From a virus: a stretch of DNA of 20,857 nucleotides. This document shows positions 8,019-14,281 of the stretch, in pieces. Each line of letters begins with the position of its first letter. Position 1 is the stretch's first letter. Made by a program: the position numbers and the translations under genes. The notes under the pieces are model-generated. The model had not been told where the DNA came from, searched no databases, and saw only the letters and a program-made list of their open reading frames with translations. Location of the stretch: positions 1 to 20,857 of the IMG/VR virus record IMGVR_UViG_3300027906_000188; one strand, given 5' to 3'.

Positions 8019-8618
8019 GTGAAATTATCTTACAATGCGGTTCCATTCTTCCCAAGTATGGTTCATGAATTTAAAAATCTTAAATTTGATGATATAAAAA
8101 ATGACTTAATTGAATATGTATATAATGAAAGAGAAAATGATCCTGCAGGACAAGAGTTTTCAAATAGGGGTGGATGGCAATCCACACCATTCAAGATAAG
8201 TGATGAAAATAATACAATACATTCATACATATATGATTCTATTTCAAATTTTACAGTAGTTAATCAGGGTGTACGGATGTACATTGATGCGTGGATGAAT
8301 ATTAATCCTAAAGGTTCTTTTAATGAGAAACATACACATCCTGGTTGTGCTTTTGCTGGAACTATATGGATAAAGATTCCAGAAAATTCTGGTAATTTAT
8401 ATTTTTATTCTCCTTTTGGACATATTAGTAGTGATGAAATAATGTCATATGATTCAAATTTTTCAAATTCTTTTAATATACCTCATACAGCATTCACTAT
8501 ACCTGAAGAAGGTAAGATGTTAATTTTTCCGTCATATCTAGAACACTCTGTTGCAGAAAATAATTCAGATGAAGATAGAATTTCAATGTCATTTAATATA
8601 AAGATAGATAATAGTTGA
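8019..8618 (+). CDS. Putative 2OG-Fe(II) oxygenase (TIGR02466-like)
   Basis: This 199-residue protein starts at GTG 8019 with no clear ribosome binding site; the next in-frame ATG (8058) would remove the conserved-looking NAVPFFPSMVHEF opening. It resembles the small putative 2OG-Fe(II) oxygenases of the TIGR02466 type. It has an AWMNINPKGSFNEKHTHPG stretch with His105/His107 as candidate metal ligands, then a beta strand (AGTIWIKIP), GKMLIFPSYLEHSV with distal His176, and Arg187 as candidate 2-oxoglutarate ligand. These enzymes couple 2-oxoglutarate decarboxylation to hydroxylation; the substrate is not predictable. It opens the modification cassette directly after the fibre-assembly gene. 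An extended -10 promoter for the next gene begins right after its stop. Confidence 0.75.
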   Translation: MKLSYNAVPFFPSMVHEFKNLKFDDIKNDLIEYVYNERENDPAGQEFSNRGGWQSTPFKISDENNTIHSYIYDSISNFTVVNQGVRMYIDAWMNINPKGSFNEKHTHPGCAFAGTIWIKIPENSGNLYFYSPFGHISSDEIMSYDSNFSNSFNIPHTAFTIPEEGKMLIFPSYLEHSVAENNSDEDRISMSFNIKIDNS

Positions 8619-8623
8619 CACCA

Positions 8624-8633
8624 GTGCTATAAT
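8624..8633 (+). promoter_or_regulatory. Possible extended -10 promoter (GTGCTATAAT)
   Basis: GTGCTATAAT contains an extended -10 (TGCTATAAT) and recurs at 14282-14291, with a close variant at 14851-14860. It ends 23 bases before the ATG at 8657. A TTGACA at 8615-8620 is only 7 bases upstream and so cannot be its -35. TTGACA with TATTAT at 8636-8641 (15-base spacer) is a weaker alternative. It could make the 8657-12277 genes a separate transcript. Confidence 0.5.
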
Positions 8634-8656
8634 TATATTATGTGATAATAGATTGA

Positions 8657-9889
8657 ATGAAGTTCAGTATTATAACTCCTGCTCATAAGAAGACACCATA
8701 TATTAAAGAATTATATGATAGCATCGTTGCCCAGACATATGAGGATTGGGAATGGATTCTGTGGTTGAATAATGATATTCAGAAATCAGATTTAGATGAG
8801 AGTATATTAAATGATAATAGAGTTATTATTCATAGGACTGAAAGTAAATCAAAGAATGTAGGATATCATAAGCACTATGCTTTTCATGAAGGTAGTGGTG
8901 ATGTTCTAGTAGAAATAGATTCTGATGATTTAATTACATCAGATTGTCTTGAAGAATTGTATACAGCATACCAAGATCCTGAAGTAGGTTTTGCTTTCAG
9001 TGATGTTGTAATGTATCAGGATGATTTTGTCCCATACAATTCAGAACATGGATGGACACAATATCCTGAGAAGTATAAGTTTAGAGGTAAAGAATATACT
9101 GTAATGAACTCGTGGAAACCTACGAGTCAATCTCTTGCTTTCATATGGTATGCTCCAGATCATGTAAGGAGTTGGAGAAGAGATGTTTATAGAAGTGTTG
9201 GTGGACATGATAAAGAGTTAAGTATATGTGATGATCATGACTTAATGATTCGTACTTATCTTGTTGCTAAGATGCATCACGTTAAGAAACCTCTGTATAT
9301 TTACAGGGTGACTGGTGATAACACATGGTTAGAAAGGAATGAAGCAATACAAAGAATTACAGTTGAACTGTATAATAAGTATGCGTTCCAGTTAGCAGAG
9401 AAAGATGCTGATGATAGAGGATTAACTAAGGTTGATATTGGTGGTGGGTTGTATCCAAAACCAGGATATCTAACAATAGATCAAGAAGATGCTGATGTTA
9501 CATGGAATCTTGATGACGGTATACCTTTACCAGATAATAGTGTTGGTGTTCTTAATGCCAGTCACGTTATAGAGCATCTTAAAGACCCTATAAAGACGAT
9601 GCGTGAGATTCATAGGGTATTGGCACACGGTGGTTGGGCAATGATTGAAGTCCCTTCTACTGATGGTAGAGGAGCATGGCAAGACCCAACTCACGTTAGC
9701 TTCTGGAACGAACATAGTTTCTGGTACTATACTAATCGTGATAAGGCAGTATTCATTCGCAACAATGATATAAGATTCCAAACATATAGATTAGAGACAT
9801 GGGATTCAGCACCAATGATTCCAGTTGTTACTGCATGGTTGGTTGCAATTAAAGATGAAGAGAGGTTCCCAGGAGTACTTGGGATATGA
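8657..9889 (+). CDS. GT2 glycosyltransferase-methyltransferase fusion
   Basis: This 410-residue protein has two enzyme domains. Residues 1-240 are a family 2 (GT-A) glycosyltransferase: FSIITPAHKK start, DSIVAQTYEDWEWILW, a metal-binding D-S-D-D at 88-91 and an acidic CDDHDLMIR motif at 191-199. Residues ~257-410 resemble a class I SAM-dependent methyltransferase: DIGGGLYPKPGYLTID (motif I, acidic Asp275), then ASHVIEHLKDP and a helix-strand pair MREIHRVLAHGGWAMIEVP as in Methyltransf_11 proteins. Known activities would be sugar transfer from a nucleotide sugar plus methylation of the sugar or acceptor. It heads a coupled run of four genes (ATGA overlap at 9886). Cytoplasmic; acceptor unknown: host surface glycan, virion protein or phage DNA are all possible. 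Confidence 0.85.
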   Translation: MKFSIITPAHKKTPYIKELYDSIVAQTYEDWEWILWLNNDIQKSDLDESILNDNRVIIHRTESKSKNVGYHKHYAFHEGSGDVLVEIDSDDLITSDCLEELYTAYQDPEVGFAFSDVVMYQDDFVPYNSEHGWTQYPEKYKFRGKEYTVMNSWKPTSQSLAFIWYAPDHVRSWRRDVYRSVGGHDKELSICDDHDLMIRTYLVAKMHHVKKPLYIYRVTGDNTWLERNEAIQRITVELYNKYAFQLAEKDADDRGLTKVDIGGGLYPKPGYLTIDQEDADVTWNLDDGIPLPDNSVGVLNASHVIEHLKDPIKTMREIHRVLAHGGWAMIEVPSTDGRGAWQDPTHVSFWNEHSFWYYTNRDKAVFIRNNDIRFQTYRLETWDSAPMIPVVTAWLVAIKDEERFPGVLGI

Positions 9890-10602
9890 TTCCATATGAT
9901 CATTGGGTAATTGATAATTTCTTTCCAGTTGAAATGGCAAGACAATTATCTAAGGAGTTTCCTGATTATAATGAACCTGATTGGCACTGGTATAATAATC
10001 CATTAGAGAATAAGAAAGCAAAGAATCATTGGTATGAGTTTCCACCTTTTACCTATCAGATATTTGCTCATTTAAATTCTGCTGAGTTTCTAGAATCTAT
10101 TCGGGAGATTACTGGTATTCAAACTCTGTATCCTGATGTAGGATTGCATGGTGGTGGATGGCATATGCATTCTCGTGGTGGTAAATTAAATATACATCTT
10201 GATTATAATATTAATCCTAAACTAAATCTTCAACGTAAACTAAATCTAATTGTATATCTTACAGAGGATTGGGATACTTCATGGGGTGGTGGACTTGAAT
10301 TGTGGTCACATGATGATGAAAAAAATCTACCTTTAAATAGAGAGGTTGTCGTTGACAATATCTTTAATCGTGCTATACTATTTGACACAACACAGAACTC
10401 TTGGCACGGATTACCACAACCAATAACCTGTCCTGAAGGTGTATATAGAAAGAGCATTGCTGTTTATTATATGACAGACATTCCAGAGGATGCTAACCAA
10501 AGAAAGAGAGCATTGTATGCTCCTACAAAAGAACAAGAAAATGATTCAGATGTTCTGGATTTTATTAAAGAAAGGGTGACATGGAAAAGCAAACAAAAAT
10601 AG
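9886..10602 (+). CDS. 2OG-Fe(II) oxygenase
   Basis: This 238-residue protein starts at the ATGA overlapping the stop of the glycosyltransferase-methyltransferase gene. It has the 2OG-Fe(II) oxygenase jelly roll: GGKLNIHLDYN with H104-x-D106, a central strand KLNLIVYLTEDW, NSWHGLP with distal His174, and GVYRKSIAVYY with Arg188 for 2-oxoglutarate. It is a clear paralogue of the protein at 16703, sharing the GG(K)L-x-x-H-x-D-x-N-I, FNRA-x-(I/L)F and PEG motifs. The likely reaction is 2-oxoglutarate-dependent hydroxylation, with unknown substrate. Lying between two glycosyltransferases, it may modify a sugar or a protein residue that is then glycosylated. The next gene starts inside its last 22 bases. 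Confidence 0.87.
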   Translation: MIPYDHWVIDNFFPVEMARQLSKEFPDYNEPDWHWYNNPLENKKAKNHWYEFPPFTYQIFAHLNSAEFLESIREITGIQTLYPDVGLHGGGWHMHSRGGKLNIHLDYNINPKLNLQRKLNLIVYLTEDWDTSWGGGLELWSHDDEKNLPLNREVVVDNIFNRAILFDTTQNSWHGLPQPITCPEGVYRKSIAVYYMTDIPEDANQRKRALYAPTKEQENDSDVLDFIKERVTWKSKQK

Positions 10603-11699
10603 CAATGATAACGATGTTTAAGAATGAAGCATCGGTTATGGAGAGGATGCTTGAGTCTTGCTATAAGTACATTGATTATTATGTCATGCAGGATAATGGT
10701 TCTACTGATGGTACTGCTGATATTGTAACAGAGTTCTTTAAGGGTAAGGGTATACCAGGATTTGTATATGAAGTAGAAGAAGGATGGGTAAGTTTCGGAT
10801 GGAATAGAGATCATTTACTACAGACATGTCTTAAGACTGAACACGGATGTGATTGGGTACTCAAGATGGATTGTGATGAGTACCTAGAAGTCGATGATGA
10901 TTTTGATTGGACACCGATTAATGATACTTCCCATCAGAGTTTTCATATTACAGCAGTCAATCCTGGATGTATTTACTATCGTGCTTGGATGTGGAACGCA
11001 AAACTTCCTTGGCATTTTAAGCATGACTTAGCACATGAATGTATTGTATGTGATATAGAAGGAGTTGGTGAAGCATTTGAACGATATGATTTACCAAATG
11101 GTATAAGACATGTTGGAACTAATGATGGTGAAAGTTATACTGTTCCTACTAAGTATCTCTCTGATGCATTGAAGTTAGAGGAGAAACATATACGTGAGGG
11201 TGATTTGTTGACAGATACATATCACTTCTTTTATGTTGCAAAGAGTTATGATGATTGTTATAAGGCAGACATCTATCCACTTGAGAATCATTCAAAAGAG
11301 TATGCTAGAAGAGCACTTTTTTATTATGAGGAGTATATAAATCATACTCAGAACTATAGAGAGTTGGGGTATGCTCAGGGCATAAATGAGATGGCATACT
11401 TTAGTTTCTATGCTATGGGTGACATCTATAAACATCTTGGTGAGTATGAGAAGGCAATGGATTGTTGTGTGAGAGCACAGGATTTTTGTCCAGTTAGAAA
11501 TGAACATATAGTTTGTCTTGCAGAATGCTTTATGAACATGGGTGATTATATTTCTATGAAAGAACAGACTGAGAAATTGGTAGATGAGAATAGGAAGTTG
11601 CCATTTCCTGAGTATTATTTTCTAATTAATAATAATTTCTATCCAGATTCAGGAACCTATGGTAAATATCTTCATCAGGTTGCTTGTGAAAACACATGA
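10581..11699 (+). CDS. Family 2 glycosyltransferase with TPR-like C-terminus
   Basis: This 372-residue protein starts behind AAAGGGTG, overlapping the previous gene by 22 bases. Residues ~6-115 are a GT-A glycosyltransferase core: KIAMITMFKNEA, the nucleotide-sugar motif QDNGSTDGT at 37-45 and the metal motif DCDE at 97-100. HECI and DLPNGIRHVGT follow. Residues ~230-345 are helical with a TPR-like pair (AYFSFYAMGDIYKHLGEYEKAMDCCVRA and the following ECFMNMGDYISMKEQ helix), as in SPBc2-type GT2 proteins. TPR segments often bind protein, so a protein acceptor is plausible, though only inferred. It is coupled by ATGA to the next gene. Confidence 0.85.
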   Translation: MEKQTKIAMITMFKNEASVMERMLESCYKYIDYYVMQDNGSTDGTADIVTEFFKGKGIPGFVYEVEEGWVSFGWNRDHLLQTCLKTEHGCDWVLKMDCDEYLEVDDDFDWTPINDTSHQSFHITAVNPGCIYYRAWMWNAKLPWHFKHDLAHECIVCDIEGVGEAFERYDLPNGIRHVGTNDGESYTVPTKYLSDALKLEEKHIREGDLLTDTYHFFYVAKSYDDCYKADIYPLENHSKEYARRALFYYEEYINHTQNYRELGYAQGINEMAYFSFYAMGDIYKHLGEYEKAMDCCVRAQDFCPVRNEHIVCLAECFMNMGDYISMKEQTEKLVDENRKLPFPEYYFLINNNFYPDSGTYGKYLHQVACENT

Positions 11700-12277
11700 A
11701 ATTTATACCAGTAACATCAATCAATAGAGCAGCACAAAAAACAGTGTGGGTAGTTGATAATTTCTATACAGATCCTTATGCTGTTAGAGACTTTGCATTG
11801 AAGCAAGAGTTTAAAGAAGACTTACGATACTATAAAGGAAGACGTACTGAAGAACAGTTCTATGTACCAGGAACTAAAGAAGCATTTGAACGTATCATGG
11901 GTATCAAGATACGTGAATGGGAATCTCATGGTATGAATGGTAGGTTTCAGTATTGTGTTCCTGAAGATCCCATTGTGTATCATAATGATGGACAGACATG
12001 GGCAGCAATGATATATCTACATCCCAATCCAGCATATAGTTGTGGTACATCTCTTTATGCTACTAAGGATGGTGCTATGAGGACTAGTGATTCAAATTAT
12101 GAAGGTGCTTTTGATGGTGGATTCTATGATGGAACTAAGTTTGAGTTGGTAGATTCTATTGGTAATGTATTCAATAGACTGTTCATTTTTGATGCACAAC
12201 ATATACATGCAGCATCACAATATTTTGGAACCAACAAAGAAGACTCTAGACTATTCCAAATTTTCTTCTTTGATTGA
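11696..12277 (+). CDS. DUF6445-like putative oxygenase
   Basis: This 193-residue protein starts at an ATGA overlap with the glycosyltransferase. It opens with VWVVDNFYTDPYAVRDFAL, as seen in proteins I would place in DUF6445, a group related to 2OG-Fe(II) oxygenases. Candidate active-site residues are His96 and Asp98 in YHNDGQTWAAMIYL, His169 or His171 in FDAQHIHAAS, and Arg185 in SRLFQIFFFD. That order (HxD, distal H, R) matches the oxygenase fold, but the family has no settled reaction that I know. It ends the four-gene coupled run; 45 bases follow before the glutaredoxin gene. Confidence 0.75.
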   Translation: MKFIPVTSINRAAQKTVWVVDNFYTDPYAVRDFALKQEFKEDLRYYKGRRTEEQFYVPGTKEAFERIMGIKIREWESHGMNGRFQYCVPEDPIVYHNDGQTWAAMIYLHPNPAYSCGTSLYATKDGAMRTSDSNYEGAFDGGFYDGTKFELVDSIGNVFNRLFIFDAQHIHAASQYFGTNKEDSRLFQIFFFD

Positions 12278-12281
12278 TGTA

Positions 12282-12290
12282 TGATATAAT
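12282..12290 (+). promoter_or_regulatory. Possible extended -10 promoter before glutaredoxin
   Basis: TGATATAAT is an extended -10 element with no good -35 at 17 bases. It lies 32 bases before the ATG at 12323, in the only gap between the modification genes and glutaredoxin. A TATACT at 12311-12316 is closer to the start but also lacks a -35. Confidence 0.45.
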
Positions 12291-12322
12291 ACACATCTAA
12301 ATAATTTTTTTATACTAGATAC

Positions 12323-12562
12323 ATGCAGAATTTCACAGTCTATAGTAGAGAAGGATGCCCATATTGTGTTAAGATAAAAGAGGTGATGAAGTTAGCTAAC
12401 TTAAGTCATGTTGTCTACAATTTAGGTGAAGATTTTGATAGGGATGCTTTCTACGGACAGTTTGGAGAAGGTTCTACATTCCCTCAAGTGGTTTTGAATG
12501 GAGACAATCTTGGTGGATGTACTGACACCGTTAAATATCTAAAAGAAATGAGTATGGTTTAA
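12323..12562 (+). CDS. nrdC: Glutaredoxin (NrdC-like)
   Basis: This 79-residue protein is a complete small glutaredoxin with the dithiol active site Cys12-Pro-Tyr-Cys15, the cis-proline motif TFPQVVLNG and the glutathione-binding GGCTDTVKYL at the end. Phage glutaredoxins of this size (T4 NrdC is 87 residues) pass electrons from glutathione or thioredoxin reductase to ribonucleotide reductase and so support dNTP supply. ThyX further downstream serves the same purpose. No ribonucleotide reductase gene is in this window. The gene is short but full length, with no sign of decay. The symbol follows T4-like usage; the exact redox partner is not shown. Confidence 0.9.
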   Translation: MQNFTVYSREGCPYCVKIKEVMKLANLSHVVYNLGEDFDRDAFYGQFGEGSTFPQVVLNGDNLGGCTDTVKYLKEMSMV

Positions 12563-12591
12563 TTGACAAATGGAATATCGTAATGTATACT
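12563..12591 (+). promoter_or_regulatory. Sigma-70 promoter (TTGACA-17-TATACT)
   Basis: TTGACA at 12563-12568 and TATACT at 12586-12591 have a 17-base spacer. The -35 begins right after the glutaredoxin stop. Transcription should start near 12598, downstream of the ATG at 12583, so that ATG cannot be the start codon on this transcript. A late-type TATAAATA follows at 12603. Confidence 0.75.
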
Positions 12592-12602
12592 GAAGAGAAG
12601 TC

Positions 12603-12610
12603 TATAAATA
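12603..12610 (+). promoter_or_regulatory. Possible T4-type late promoter (TATAAATA)
   Basis: TATAAATA, preceded by C, matches the T4 late -10 exactly and sits 12 bases after the sigma-70 -10. If both work, the 12706 gene and those after it could be transcribed both early and late. The leader would be about 90 to 110 bases. Confidence 0.45.
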
Positions 12611-12705
12611 AAACCAAAGAACATATCAATCGTGGGGTTGAGTTCATACTAAACGGAGGTAAGAAAAAGCACACCAGCAAAACCATTACCATAGGAAGTA
12701 GAACA

Positions 12706-12933
12706 ATGACTCTCGACACAATTTTAGTTTTAGTATTACCAATATCTTTATTATTCTTTTTTGTTGGAGGATTAATAGGATGGGTAGCAAGAGACTACAT
12801 GATGAACTATCGAGAGATACCACGTCCACACCCAGAGATGTTTGATGAACTAGGCAATTTAGTTCCAGATGAAATCGTAGCATTTAGATTTGAAAACAAT
12901 TATGACGACAGCGAAGAAGACAACAACGACTAG
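12706..12933 (+). CDS. Small single-pass membrane protein
   Basis: From the ATG at 12706 this is a 75-residue protein. I prefer this start to the ATG at 12583 because the latter lies inside a sigma-70 promoter, AGGAAG precedes 12706, and no other in-frame ATG lies between. Residues 3-27 are one strongly hydrophobic segment (ILVLVLPISLLFFFVGGLIGW), followed by RDYMMNYREIPRPHPEMFDELGNLVPDE and an acidic tail (NNYDDSEEDNND). The likely topology is a short N-terminus, one membrane span and a cytoplasmic or periplasmic acidic domain. The function is unknown. Its last 32 or more bases overlap the next gene in another frame. Confidence 0.7.
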   Translation: MTLDTILVLVLPISLLFFFVGGLIGWVARDYMMNYREIPRPHPEMFDELGNLVPDEIVAFRFENNYDDSEEDNND

Positions 12934-13501
12934 GAAACCAAGAGTAGTTAAGAAAGCTGCTCCAATCCCTGAACTCCCAAGAAAACCTTTTGTATTTGAG
13001 GTACTTGATTTAGTATCAAAACAAAAGAGTAAGGCAAAGAAAATTGAGGTTCTAAGGAAGTATGATGAGTTTCATCTACGAACTATATTCTTATGGAACT
13101 TTGATACAGTAGTTGAATCTATGCTACCTGAAGGTGATGTTCCTTATCAATCATATGATGATCAGAATTCATACAGTGGAACTTTATCTACAAAGATGCA
13201 GGAAGATATTCGTGCCATGCATGAGACTGGTTCATTCTCTATGGGTGTATCAGATCAACAAGGTAGAACTACTATAAGAAGAGAGGTTAAGAACTTTTAT
13301 CACTTTGTTAAAGGTGGTAATGATGGTTTGAATAATATGCGTAGAGAGTCTATGTTTATTAATATACTTCAAGGACTTCATCCATTAGAAGCAGAAATCA
13401 TTTGTCTAGTTAAGGATAAGAAACTTTCTGATAAGTATAAGATTACTAGAGAGATTGTAGAGGAAGCATATCCAGACATATATTGGAGAGATAAACCATG
13501 A
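12902..13501 (+). CDS. DUF6433-like conserved phage protein
   Basis: Read from ATG 12902 the product has 199 residues (ATG 12890 would add four). It begins with a basic, low-complexity stretch (TTAKKTTTTRKPRVVKKAAP) and then a conserved-looking body: FVFEVLDLVSKQKSKAKKIEVLRKYDEFHLRTIFLWNFD, VPYQSYD and REVKNFYHFVKGG, ending with NILQGLHPLEAEIICLVKDKKL. I associate this pattern with DUF6433, found widely in T4-like phages and without known function. It overlaps the membrane-protein gene upstream and, by ATGA, the next gene. The gene call is firm; the family name is from memory. Confidence 0.8.
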   Translation: MTTAKKTTTTRKPRVVKKAAPIPELPRKPFVFEVLDLVSKQKSKAKKIEVLRKYDEFHLRTIFLWNFDTVVESMLPEGDVPYQSYDDQNSYSGTLSTKMQEDIRAMHETGSFSMGVSDQQGRTTIRREVKNFYHFVKGGNDGLNNMRRESMFINILQGLHPLEAEIICLVKDKKLSDKYKITREIVEEAYPDIYWRDKP

Positions 13502-13851
13502 CAGTCGCACAAGAAAAGGAATTAAAAAAACCTGAGAAGAAAGAACCAATATGGACAACTGAAGAGAGGCAAACCAGTAAAGAAAAGTATGGGTGTGAAG
13601 TTCTTATAGAGGATGGTTCTATTGAAGATGTCTCTATAAAAAAAGCACCTAGTGATTCTTATATCATTCGTTACTCTTATAAAGATAAGGAACGTATCGA
13701 TTTAACTAGAGGTTCAAGAGTAACTCTGTTTGATATGTACTGGGATAAGTTTAAGGGTGGTATAAAATCCATTGAGTATGGTATGGGTACAATCAAACCA
13801 AACCTCTGGGGTTATCAATCACCTGCTACCAAAAAGAAAAAGCGAAAGTAG
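13498..13851 (+). CDS. Conserved hypothetical protein, basic C-terminus
   Basis: This 117-residue protein starts at an ATGA overlap with the DUF6433-like gene, so the two are probably translated together. Residues 1-30 are charged and Lys/Glu-rich. The middle (SYIIRYSYKDKERIDLTRGSRVTLFDMYWDKFK) reads as beta strands plus a helix. GTIKPNLWGYQSP follows, then a terminal basic run KKKKRK. I do not recognise a family. The basic tail could bind nucleic acid, but that is a guess. It is the last gene before the regulatory island. Confidence 0.7.
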   Translation: MTVAQEKELKKPEKKEPIWTTEERQTSKEKYGCEVLIEDGSIEDVSIKKAPSDSYIIRYSYKDKERIDLTRGSRVTLFDMYWDKFKGGIKSIEYGMGTIKPNLWGYQSPATKKKKRK

Positions 13852-13960
13852 TTTCAAATATAACGCAAAAAAAACTCCGACATTTTTTTCGTATGTGAGG
13901 ATTTGTAACAATTTTGTAAACCTACTTGCATATATACTATACATGTGTTAGTATTAACAC
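13852..13960 (+). other. Non-coding leader region upstream of the tandem aptamers
   Basis: About 110 bases hold no convincing gene. It contains an A-run (13867-13874) and a T-run (13882-13889) around CTCCGAC, which could fold as a weak A-T hairpin. The most plausible promoter is TTGTAA (13914-13919), 18 bases, TATACA (13938-13943), which would start transcription just before the first aptamer. Confidence 0.6.
13914..13943 (+). promoter_or_regulatory. Possible sigma-70 promoter for the riboswitch leader
   Basis: TTGTAA and TATACA are separated by 18 bases; both hexamers are imperfect. Predicted initiation is near 13950, which places both aptamers entirely in the 5' leader of the 14089 gene. 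TATACT at 13933-13938 overlaps and is an alternative -10 with no good -35. Confidence 0.4.
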
Positions 13961-14012
13961 AATCGTTCATCCTGATACATTCAGGACGCAAGTAAGCCGA
14001 CTCGGAACGGAT
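13961..14012 (+). ncRNA. Glutamine riboswitch-like aptamer 1 (glnA/Downstream-peptide type)
   Basis: The segment matches the pattern I know for glutamine-binding glnA and Downstream-peptide RNAs of cyanobacteria and cyanophages. P1 is CGTTC (13964-13968) with GAACG (14005-14009). A hairpin CCTGA-TACAT-TCAGG follows (13971-13985), then the conserved ACGCAAGTAAGCCGA stretch leading into GGAACG. These aptamers bind L-glutamine and control downstream genes, and the Downstream-peptide class typically precedes short reading frames, as here. The identification is by eye; a covariance-model search would settle it. Confidence 0.8.
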
Positions 14013-14058
14013 TCGTTCATCTCTTTCGGGAGACGCAAAAGCCGACTAAAGGAACGGA
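14011..14058 (+). ncRNA. Glutamine riboswitch-like aptamer 2, in tandem
   Basis: This second copy begins immediately after the first. P1 is CGTTC (14014-14018) with GAACG (14052-14056). The hairpin is TCTC (14020-14023), loop TTTCGG, then GAGA (14030-14033). The conserved core ACGCAAAAGCCGACTAAAGGAACGG is slightly shorter than in copy 1. The sequences differ in the hairpin but keep the pairing, which supports selection on structure. It ends about 30 bases before the ATG at 14089. GGAG (14078-14081), the likely ribosome binding site, sits in the loop of a small CTTT/AAAG hairpin. Confidence 0.78.
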
Positions 14059-14088
14059 GTAAAATCCCTACTACTTTGGAGAAAGCCA

Positions 14089-14232
14089 ATGGCAAAAGTC
14101 ACTTATCGTGGACACGAATACGATACAAATGAGTATCGTAGAGCTCTTATCGAAGAGCATAACCAAGTAAGAAATCACGATCTAATGTATCGTGGTATCA
14201 AGGTTAGAAGCAAGGCAGTCCCTTGTTCTTAA
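14089..14232 (+). CDS. 47-residue YRG-motif peptide (DUF4278-like)
   Basis: A short basic peptide is read from ATG 14089 to TAA 14232, behind GGAG at 14078-14081. It has two Tyr-Arg-Gly motifs, TYRGHEYD (residues 5-12) and MYRGIKV (residues 33-39), as in DUF4278 proteins of cyanobacteria and their phages. An Arg/Glu-rich helix (EYRRALIEEHNQVRNH) lies between them. There is no signal or membrane segment. It is the only gene between the tandem glutamine aptamers and an intrinsic terminator, so it appears to form its own glutamine-controlled transcript. Glutamine control suggests a role in the nitrogen state of the infected cell, perhaps as a small regulator of a host enzyme. That function is inference. 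Confidence 0.8.
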   Translation: MAKVTYRGHEYDTNEYRRALIEEHNQVRNHDLMYRGIKVRSKAVPCS

Positions 14233-14255
14233 GTCCAAGAACTTAATATCAATTG

Positions 14256-14281
14256 AGGAGGGTTGTTACCCTCCTTTTTTT
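14256..14281 (+). terminator. Intrinsic terminator
   Basis: GGAGGGT (14257-14263), loop TGTT, ACCCTCC (14268-14274), then seven T residues (14275-14281). It is a GC-rich perfect stem, conspicuous in this AT-rich DNA, placed 24 bases after the stop of the 47-residue peptide gene. It ends the riboswitch-controlled transcript and shares bases with the promoter of the next gene. Confidence 0.92.

Noticed and set aside
13867-13889. A-run and T-run as an intrinsic terminator after the 13498 gene
   Set aside because: The stem would be only A-T pairs around CTCCGAC and is too weak to call, though it may contribute to termination.
13926-14132. 68-residue open frame across the riboswitch region
   Set aside because: It runs through both aptamers and out of frame into the YRG peptide gene; the conserved RNA structure and the peptide explain the sequence better.
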